Shown here: one piece after another, positions 1-5,761 of the stretch
Layout: each line of letters opens with the position of its first letter
Position numbering within the stretch: the first letter of the stretch is position 1
Source of the DNA: an uncultured Haemophilus sp.
Lineage (GTDB): Bacteria > Pseudomonadota > Gammaproteobacteria > Enterobacterales > Pasteurellaceae
Length of the DNA: 5,761 bases
Assembly (NCBI GenBank): GCA_902482195.1
Contig: CABSZQ010000098.1
Span: 1-5,761 of the forward strand
Direction: 5' to 3'
Translations under genes and position numbers: made by a program
The notes under the pieces: generated by a model
Told to the model about the DNA's origin: nothing
The model's input: only the letters and a program-made list of their open reading frames with translations
Database searches by the model: none

Positions 1-920
<920 letters not shown>

Positions 921-928
921 GGTACGCT

Positions 929-1756
929 ATGCAACTGATTGAACAACATCAAATTTTTGGCGGTTTGCAGCAAGTTTGGGCACATGATGCCCAAACGCTT
1001 CAATGCGAAATGAAATTTGCCGCCTATTTGCCAAATAATCCGGAAAATCGACCGCTTGGTGTGATTTATTGGCTTTCAGGCTTAACTTGTACTGAACAAA
1101 ATTTCATCACTAAATCAGGCTTCCAGCGTTATGCAGCAGAACATCAAGTGATTGTGGTTGCGCCTGATACCAGCCCTCGTGGAGAGCAAGTGCCGAACGA
1201 TGCAGCTTACGATTTAGGACAAGGTGCGGGCTTTTATCTTAATGCGACCGAGCAGCCTTGGGCGACGAATTATCAAATGTATGATTATATTTTGAATGAA
1301 TTGCCAGGTCTGATTGAAGCAAATTTCCCTACCAACGGCAAACGTTCCATTATGGGGCATTCAATGGGCGGACACGGTGCATTGGTATTGGCACTACGAA
1401 ACCAAGAACGTTATCAAAGTGTTTCTGCCTTTTCGCCTATTTTATCGCCAAGCCTCGTGCCTTGGGGAGAAAAAGCCTTTACTGCTTATTTAGGGGAAGA
1501 TCGTGAAAAATGGCAGAAATATGATGCCAGCTCGCTCATTCAACAAGGCTATAAAGTGCAAGGTATGCGTATTGATCAGGGCTTAGAAGATGAGTTTTTA
1601 CCAACACAATTACGCACCGAAGATTTTATCGAAACCTGTCGTGCGGCAAATCAACCAGTCGATGTGCGTTTCCACAAAGGCTACGATCATAGCTATTACT
1701 TTATAGCCAGTTTTATTGGTGAGCATATTGCGTATCATGCGGAATTTTTGAAGTAA
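929..1756 (+). CDS. fghA (estD/frmB): S-formylglutathione hydrolase (esterase D family)
   Basis: Cytosolic alpha/beta-hydrolase that splits S-formylglutathione into formate and glutathione, the step after the dehydrogenase encoded just upstream. The product has 275 residues, full length for the family (about 277 in E. coli). The nucleophile elbow GHSMGGHGA places the catalytic Ser at residue 145. The acid is probably Asp221 in DQGLEDEFL, and the base His254 in GYDHSYYF. The conserved LSGLTCTEQNF segment carries Cys54, the position linked to thiol sensitivity in this family. The ATG is preceded by AAGG (919-922) at a six-base spacing; this ribosome site overlaps the adhC stop codon, which argues for one mRNA and coupled translation. 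The gene ends just before the uptake-signal hairpin. Triad residues other than Ser145 are assigned from family knowledge. The paralogue YeiG is similar, but the pairing with adhC supports the formaldehyde role. Confidence 0.97.
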   Translation: MQLIEQHQIFGGLQQVWAHDAQTLQCEMKFAAYLPNNPENRPLGVIYWLSGLTCTEQNFITKSGFQRYAAEHQVIVVAPDTSPRGEQVPNDAAYDLGQGAGFYLNATEQPWATNYQMYDYILNELPGLIEANFPTNGKRSIMGHSMGGHGALVLALRNQERYQSVSAFSPILSPSLVPWGEKAFTAYLGEDREKWQKYDASSLIQQGYKVQGMRIDQGLEDEFLPTQLRTEDFIETCRAANQPVDVRFHKGYDHSYYFIASFIGEHIAYHAEFLK

Positions 1757-1761
1757 CCAAA

Positions 1762-1791
1762 AAAAGTGCGGTCAAAACTGACCGCACTTTT
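1762..1791. terminator. Bidirectional intrinsic terminator built from an inverted pair of uptake signal sequences
   Basis: A perfect 13-bp inverted repeat (1762-1774 with 1779-1791) closes on a four-base AAAC loop. Each arm contains one exact uptake signal: AAGTGCGGT at 1764-1772 and its complement at 1781-1789. Read leftward, at the end of the autotransporter gene, the hairpin runs into seven T (complement of 1759-1765), a good rho-independent form. Read rightward after fghA it is followed by only four T before GCC, so termination there may be weaker. It lies between two convergent genes, 5 bases after the fghA stop and 16 bases before the autotransporter stop. Paired uptake signals used as terminators are well known in Haemophilus. 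Confidence 0.93.
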
Positions 1792-1807
1792 GCCTTATTG
1801 AATATTG

Positions 1808-4800
1808 TTAAAATGAGAAACGTAGTTCTGCATTCACATTATTCGCTTTGGTATCGTGGTTGTAAGCACCTTGATAGCCAACTTTTACTCCGAATGCCGG
1901 AGTAAATTGCGCTTGTAATGCCACACCTGTCGTGACGACATTTTTCAATTCTTTACCATAAAGATTCGCTACGCCTTGGTTATTGAGCACCAAGCTGCCT
2001 TCAGCGGCTTTATCTTTATGGAAACGATGATAAGCCACATCACCTAATAGATTTAATTGAACGCCACCAATTGCAAATGGAATGGATGGACGTAAACCTA
2101 CAGAGGTGACGATTAAATCACGATTGTTGTCTTTTAACTGCACTTCGTCTTTTGTCACACCTTTGTTTTTGATGTGCATATAGCTTACGCCAGCATAAGG
2201 TTCAATCGCAAAATGTTCGCCTTTTAAGCCTGTGTAGGCAAGTTCAGCAAAGACATTTTGTGTTTGGCTATGGCTTTTCACGCCTTGTGCAAATTCAGCA
2301 CGTTGTTCATGTTTCCCCCAGCTTTGAATAAAGCCAATTTTCGGTGTTAACACGTTGAAACGATGTTCAGCTGTTAAGCCTAAATGTACGGCACGATCTT
2401 TCGAAGTGCGGTCAATTTTGTGGCTATTTTGTGTTGAACCAACAAATACACCTAAATGTTTGTTTGTATCAATGGTCGCATCAATACCCACAAGTTGATT
2501 GTACGCATGGCTGCTTAAGCTATCTGTGCTGAAGTGGGTGAAGGTGCCACTTGTCCAAATTTGTGTGCCGGTATTAAGTTGTGCTCTTACTGTACCCGGT
2601 TGGGCAAGTTGCTGACGAAGCAATAAGCCATTTAACACATTGTGTTGTTCGGCAGCGAGATCCTCATCATAGCTTAAACGAGCAAAAGCTTGGCGAGCAT
2701 TCTCTTCAGTTCCCAAAACAAGGTTTTGGTAAGCAGGGCTGTTTGTTGCTGCATCTAAGGTGTTGGCGATAGTCGCTTCATTTTCAGTGGTTGCTGCAGA
2801 TGCAAGGGCTTTTTTCTGAACGGTCACTTTCAATGTATTCGCATTACTTTCATTTTTCACCGTAAGGAAATCATAAGTGCGAGGTGTTTCAACTACTGCA
2901 TTTTCAGCTCCTACAAATGAGCCAGTACCTTGTACTGAAACCACTTTTTGTGGATCTTGTTGTAATTGAGGCAGAATTTCTTCGTCAAATTTATTTGGTA
3001 CTAAAATAGAGCCATCTGCAAAAGTTGCATTGACGTTAGCAATACCATTATTCAGTAAGAAACGACCACCTTTTTCCACTGTTGCAGTGACCGTTTTCGC
3101 GGTGCTGGTTAAGGTTTCGGTGACAAATCCATTCTCACTTGGTTTAGTGACTTCCGCTTTCGGTAACATTTCCAATGTTGCACCTTGTTTTACGATGACT
3201 TGTTGTGCAGAACCAAGGGATTGATTTAACCCTGAAAGCTGACCTTCATTCACGGTAATTTCACCAGTGAAGCTGTTATTACCGGTGAGGGTTAAGGTGC
3301 CAGAACCATTTTTAGTTAAGGCACCAACATAACCTTGTGCGGCACGTTCATTACGAGCCACTTCACGCGCTAAACCTACTTGATATTCTGCTTTTTCTTC
3401 TGCTGTTGCGCCCGCACGATTTTGCATTAACGCTTGTAATTCTGCTTTGCGAGTTGTCCAAGTTGCGGCTTCAGCTTGATCTTCAACTTGACGTGCTTTG
3501 ATGGCTTTATCGCTAATGTCATTTGACCAAACATCATTTTGATTGAGGTTGATTTTCATGTTTCCTAAGAATTGACCTGGGCCAAACATGGCTTTGCCAA
3601 GATCTAAAATCCCCCAACCCCAAACGTTACTCGGTACACCTTGTCCAGTTTCCCAACGTTCTAATGGTTTACCTTCAAGCCCTTTACGAAGTGTGGTTTG
3701 TCTCGCAGTAGTGAGCATAACATCGCGCGCTTGATCGGTTGTCATATATGGATAGCGAGAAAAGATGACACCTAATGCACCACTTACGTGTGGGGCAGCC
3801 ATTGAAGTACCACCAGCTGATTTGTAAATAGGGTCACCATAAGTATTGTTGTCTTGTAATTGAATGTAGGAGGAATAGATGTTGGCGGATGGCGCCGCAA
3901 TCGTCCACCATTTTGAATGGCCGGCTAGGTTAAATTCTTGAATATCTGCGCCTGCTTTTTCATCACTCACATCGTCATTTGAATCATTAGGATAGCCTTC
4001 ACCACCGACTTGCCCCGTGACGTTTACCCAGTATTTTTCCGCATCAGGTCTGAAATAAGGCAACATGGCACGCGTAAAGGACTCAGCCATCATACTACGG
4101 TTACCCGCGGTAAAGACTTGAATCACTTGTTTATTTTTTGCCACTTCATAAGCTGCATCAACAAAGTTTTTCTCACCACTGGTGACAAATTGATAATAAG
4201 CTTTTTCAGCTTCGCCTAAGTTACTTAAATAAATATGTGCAGCGGGATTCGATATTGGCTCTGGTGCTTTTGGTACATCGTAGTACTGCACGCCATATTC
4301 AGGCACATCACGCCAATCATATTTGGGTTTGTAGCCTTGTGCGCCAGCAAAGGATGAATTAACACGACGGTTTGAACCCCAACTGTTATTAATTACTTTG
4401 GCACCGGCATCCGCTAGGGCAGAGTAGCCTTGTAAGAAGAAATCATAGTCTTGGTTTGGACCATAGGTCATGTTGTCGTTACCACCAGTATTGGCAGAAT
4501 AGAGGTTAGCGCCGAAAGCCACACCGTGCATTTCATTGCCGTCACGGCTTGCCGCCATTGTACCGCCAACGTGCGTACCGTGTGCATCATTGGTATATTT
4601 ATGCCATGCACCGTCAATATTGAAGGCTTCACCTTTAGTGAAGATGCCATTATCTGTTTTATCAAAATTGCGTTTGCCGTTTTTTACGGGTTCATTTTTA
4701 TTAATTGGACCATTTCCTACCGATGCATCGGGATAACGCATACCATCTTTACTATAAGTCCCTTCCGTTTTTACAACGTGGATTCGACCATCTTGAAATT

Positions 4801-5041
4801 CAGGATGGTTTAATAGCACGCCCGAATCCATCACGCCAATTTTCACACCAGAACCATTAAAGCCAAGGGCATAAGCCGTGGAGGCATTCATTGAGGTCAA
4901 GCCCCAGTCTTTGAGGTATTCGGCGCTTTCCCAGCTTTTGGTATTACCAGCTTGCCCTTGTTCAGAATAAGCGGCTGCATTAGCAGCATACCAACCAACA
5001 AGTAGTGCGAGTGCGGTTTTTTGAAGTGTTTGAGGTTTCAT
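1808..5041 (-). CDS. Subtilisin-like (S8) serine protease autotransporter, type Va (SphB1/NalP/Ssa1-like)
   Basis: Predicted surface or secreted protease of 1077 residues. The start is the ATG at 5041-5039, chosen because AAGGAAG sits five bases upstream and a signal peptide begins there (residues 1 to about 24: basic KPQTLQK, hydrophobic core ALALLVGW, cleavage near ANAAA). The subtilase domain spans about 45-485: catalytic Asp72 (GVMDSG), His154 (AHGTHVGG), oxyanion Asn314 (TAGN) and Ser413 (GGTSMAAPHVSG). Spacing between these residues is longer than in subtilisin, so there are insertions near 91-152 and 221-305. An Ala/Glu/Arg-rich, probably helical stretch lies at about 509-570, followed by one autotransporter-associated beta-strand repeat (575-602, LTKNGSGTLTLTGNN) and more beta-rich linker. 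A helix at about 780-814 (AFARLSYDEDLAAEQ) precedes the barrel (about 815-1077), which ends in the terminal aromatic LRFSF. There is no cysteine anywhere, hence no lipobox, unlike NalP and SphB1. Relatives mature themselves or other surface proteins; the substrate here is unknown. The gene is convergent with fghA and divergent from galE. Confidence 0.95.
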   Translation of the reverse strand: MKPQTLQKTALALLVGWYAANAAAYSEQGQAGNTKSWESAEYLKDWGLTSMNASTAYALGFNGSGVKIGVMDSGVLLNHPEFQDGRIHVVKTEGTYSKDGMRYPDASVGNGPINKNEPVKNGKRNFDKTDNGIFTKGEAFNIDGAWHKYTNDAHGTHVGGTMAASRDGNEMHGVAFGANLYSANTGGNDNMTYGPNQDYDFFLQGYSALADAGAKVINNSWGSNRRVNSSFAGAQGYKPKYDWRDVPEYGVQYYDVPKAPEPISNPAAHIYLSNLGEAEKAYYQFVTSGEKNFVDAAYEVAKNKQVIQVFTAGNRSMMAESFTRAMLPYFRPDAEKYWVNVTGQVGGEGYPNDSNDDVSDEKAGADIQEFNLAGHSKWWTIAAPSANIYSSYIQLQDNNTYGDPIYKSAGGTSMAAPHVSGALGVIFSRYPYMTTDQARDVMLTTARQTTLRKGLEGKPLERWETGQGVPSNVWGWGILDLGKAMFGPGQFLGNMKINLNQNDVWSNDISDKAIKARQVEDQAEAATWTTRKAELQALMQNRAGATAEEKAEYQVGLAREVARNERAAQGYVGALTKNGSGTLTLTGNNSFTGEITVNEGQLSGLNQSLGSAQQVIVKQGATLEMLPKAEVTKPSENGFVTETLTSTAKTVTATVEKGGRFLLNNGIANVNATFADGSILVPNKFDEEILPQLQQDPQKVVSVQGTGSFVGAENAVVETPRTYDFLTVKNESNANTLKVTVQKKALASAATTENEATIANTLDAATNSPAYQNLVLGTEENARQAFARLSYDEDLAAEQHNVLNGLLLRQQLAQPGTVRAQLNTGTQIWTSGTFTHFSTDSLSSHAYNQLVGIDATIDTNKHLGVFVGSTQNSHKIDRTSKDRAVHLGLTAEHRFNVLTPKIGFIQSWGKHEQRAEFAQGVKSHSQTQNVFAELAYTGLKGEHFAIEPYAGVSYMHIKNKGVTKDEVQLKDNNRDLIVTSVGLRPSIPFAIGGVQLNLLGDVAYHRFHKDKAAEGSLVLNNQGVANLYGKELKNVVTTGVALQAQFTPAFGVKVGYQGAYNHDTKANNVNAELRFSF
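2404..2412 (+). repeat. DNA uptake signal sequence (exact) inside the autotransporter barrel coding region
   Basis: AAGTGCGGT, with A/T-rich tracts following at about one-helical-turn spacing (AATTTT, then CTATTTT), fits the extended Haemophilus uptake consensus. On the coding strand (minus) it supplies codons for Asp-Arg-Thr-Ser at about residues 877-880, in what looks like a polar loop between two barrel strands. Confidence 0.9.
5009..5017 (+). repeat. Near-match uptake signal (8 of 9) in the signal-peptide coding region
   Basis: GAGTGCGGT differs from the uptake core only at the first base and is followed by a run of T. It lies in the codons for the signal-peptide region (Gln-Lys-Thr-Ala-Leu-Ala). 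It could be a decayed or incipient uptake site, or chance. Confidence 0.45.
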
Positions 5042-5046
5042 GTTGT

Positions 5047-5053
5047 CTTCCTT
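5047..5053 (-). promoter_or_regulatory. Ribosome binding site that fixes the autotransporter start
   Basis: Read on the minus strand this is AAGGAAG, followed by the spacer ACAAC and the ATG at 5041-5039. An in-frame upstream ATG at 5119 would add 26 charged residues ahead of the signal peptide, and no comparable ribosome site was seen before it, so the downstream start is preferred. Confidence 0.88.
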
Positions 5054-5077
5054 ATATCTTTTCGATTTTCGCAGGCT

Positions 5078-5106
5078 ATTATTCGCCTCATCGAGAGGTG
5101 CTTCAA
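5078..5106 (-). promoter_or_regulatory. Candidate proximal sigma-70 promoter for the autotransporter gene
   Basis: On the minus strand: TTGAAG (5106-5101), 17-base spacer, AATAAT (5083-5078). The -10 matches 5 of 6 consensus bases and the -35 matches 4 of 6. Transcription would start near 5071, giving a leader of about 30 bases with the ribosome site near its end. The CRP palindrome would then be centred about 80 bases upstream of the start, near a position used in class I activation. It competes with the distal candidate at 5123-5151. Confidence 0.4.
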
Positions 5107-5122
5107 TGACCCAAATCAAATT

Positions 5123-5151
5123 CCTATAGAAAAATGTTTATTCTGTGACAA
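5123..5151 (-). promoter_or_regulatory. Candidate distal sigma-70 promoter for the autotransporter gene, overlapping the CRP site
   Basis: On the minus strand: TTGTCA (5151-5146, 5 of 6), 17-base spacer, TATAGG (5128-5123, 4 of 6). Start expected near 5116, leader about 75 bases. The -35 box lies in the left half of the CRP palindrome, whose centre would be at about -35. That is not the standard class II position (-41.5), so if this promoter is used, bound CRP would more likely block it than activate it. Confidence 0.4.
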
Positions 5152-5159
5152 CGATCACA
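5144..5159. promoter_or_regulatory. CRP (cAMP receptor protein) binding site
   Basis: TGTGA-CAACGA-TCACA matches the consensus half-sites TGTGA-N6-TCACA at all ten core positions. It is the ordinary (CRP-N) type, not the TGCGA (CRP-S) type that needs Sxy in competence genes. Its centre is about 72 bases upstream of the inferred galE transcription start, a spacing compatible with class I activation. It also overlaps or lies upstream of the candidate promoters for the divergent autotransporter gene. Binding is inferred from sequence only. Confidence 0.85.
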
Positions 5160-5162
5160 CCA

Positions 5163-5171
5163 AAGTGCGGT
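5163..5171 (+). repeat. DNA uptake signal sequence (exact) in the divergent intergenic region
   Basis: AAGTGCGGT followed by AAAAAA and, one turn later, ATAAATTT fits the extended Haemophilus uptake consensus with its two A/T tracts. It is a single copy with no inverted partner, so it does not form a terminator. It begins four bases after the CRP palindrome. Confidence 0.9.
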
Positions 5172-5208
5172 CAAAAAAGGGGATAAATTTATGTATCGTA
5201 GAAATCAA

Positions 5209-5217
5209 TGTTATAAT
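5209..5217 (+). promoter_or_regulatory. Extended -10 promoter of galE
   Basis: TGTTATAAT contains a perfect TATAAT (5212-5217) with the TG-n extended -10 element directly before it. The -35 region (about 5189-5194, TTATGT) is poor, which is usual for extended -10 or activator-dependent promoters. Start expected near 5224, with a leader of about 23 bases carrying the galE ribosome site. Confidence 0.75.
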
Positions 5218-5246
5218 TTGCGAACAAAATGATTAAGGAGTAACTC

Positions 5247-5761
5247 ATGGCTATTTTAGTAACGGGTGGCGCAGGCTATATCGGTTCACACACCGTAGTG
5301 GAATTATTAAATGCAAATAAAGAAGTGGTGGTATTGGATAATTTATGCAATTCCTCCCCAAAATCTTTAGAACGAGTCAAAGAAATTACCGGTAAAGACG
5401 TGAAATTTTATGAAGGCGATATTTTAGATCGAGCTTTATTACAAAAAATCTTTGCTGAAAACAGCATTCAATCGGTCATCCATTTTGCGGGTTTAAAAGC
5501 CGTGGGTGAAAGTGTCCAAAAGCCAGCCGAATACTATATGAATAATGTTGCAGGTACGATTGTTCTCATTCAAGAAATGAAAAAAGCAGGTGTGTGGAAC
5601 TTTGTATTTAGTTCATCTGCAACGGTTTATGGTGATCCGGAAATTATTCCAATTACAGAAGATTGCAAAGTGGGCGGTACAACCAACCCTTACGGAACCT
5701 CTAAATACATGGTGGAACAAATTCTGACTGATGTTGCGAAAGCTGAACCACAATTTAGCAT
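5247..5761 (+). CDS. galE: UDP-glucose 4-epimerase, 3'-truncated by window edge
   Basis: Cytosolic NAD-dependent short-chain dehydrogenase/reductase that interconverts UDP-glucose and UDP-galactose. It serves the Leloir pathway and supplies galactose for lipooligosaccharide. About 171 codons are present of roughly 338 expected. Visible are the NAD-binding GGAGYIGSH (residues 7-15), Asp31 and Asp58 at cofactor positions, the conserved [11 protein letters not shown], and the catalytic Ser124, Tyr149 and Lys153 ([14 protein letters not shown]), with the same numbering as in E. coli GalE. The missing C-terminal half would hold most of the sugar-binding domain. The ATG follows AAGGAG (5235-5240) by six bases. 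An extended -10 promoter and a consensus CRP site lie upstream. It is transcribed away from the protease autotransporter gene, with 205 bases between the two starts. Confidence 0.97.
   Translation, partial: MAILVTGGAGYIGSHTVVELLNANKEVVVLDNLCNSSPKSLERVKEITGKDVKFYEGDILDRALLQKIFAENSIQSVIHFAGLKAVGESVQKPAEYYMNNVAGTIVLIQEMKKAGVWNFVFSSSATVYGDPEIIPITEDCKVGGTTNPYGTSKYMVEQILTDVAKAEPQFS

Noticed and set aside
4451..4813. Plus-strand open frame of 120 codons inside the protease gene
   Set aside because: It lies fully antisense to a well-supported coding region, has no ribosome site that I can see and no recognisable motif. The same holds for the shorter plus-strand frames at 2581-2772, 3030-3224, 4010-4219 and 4536-4736.
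5042..5119. Longer N-terminus for the autotransporter, starting at the ATG at 5119
   Set aside because: It would put 26 charged residues before a clear signal peptide, no good ribosome site was seen for it, and it would overlap both candidate promoters. The ATG at 5041 has a strong ribosome site.
5021..5236. Plus-strand open frame across the divergent intergenic region
   Set aside because: It covers the autotransporter start, the CRP site and the galE promoter, and has no protein-like composition or recognisable domain.
1808..5246. Phase-variation repeat tract (tetranucleotide or long homopolymer), as in many Haemophilus surface genes
   Set aside because: I found no tandem tetranucleotide repeats, and the longest homopolymer runs noticed are only about six or seven bases, too short to suggest slippage switching.

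Overview
The window looks like chromosomal DNA of a Haemophilus-type member of the Pasteurellaceae. The 9-bp Haemophilus DNA uptake signal (AAGTGCGGT) occurs four times as an exact copy (two of them as an inverted pair) and once with one mismatch. The GalE and class III alcohol dehydrogenase sequences are also close to what I recall of the H. influenzae and enteric proteins. H. parainfluenzae or a near relative is a reasonable guess, but the species cannot be fixed from the sequence alone.

Layout, left to right: (1) the 3' part of a glutathione-dependent formaldehyde dehydrogenase gene (adhC/frmA), cut by the window start. (2) Eight bases later, on the same strand, S-formylglutathione hydrolase (fghA/estD). 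Together these two enzymes oxidise the formaldehyde-glutathione adduct to formate. (3) A perfect inverted pair of uptake signals, which forms a terminator hairpin shared by fghA and the convergent gene. (4) On the minus strand, a large gene for a subtilisin-like (S8) serine protease autotransporter of 1077 residues, with signal peptide, catalytic domain, linker and outer-membrane beta barrel all visible and no frame break. (5) A divergent intergenic region of about 205 bp with a textbook CRP-binding palindrome, an uptake signal, an extended -10 promoter facing right, and two candidate promoters facing left. (6) The 5' half of galE (UDP-glucose 4-epimerase), cut by the window end.

The detoxification pair is a functional unit, and its adhC homologue also commonly acts on S-nitrosoglutathione. 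The protease and galE share a regulatory region, so cAMP-CRP may link surface protease output to galactose metabolism and to sugar supply for surface glycans. That link is inference. Nothing here looks like an undescribed multi-gene system. The parts most worth a second look are the divergent CRP region and the architecture of the protease autotransporter.
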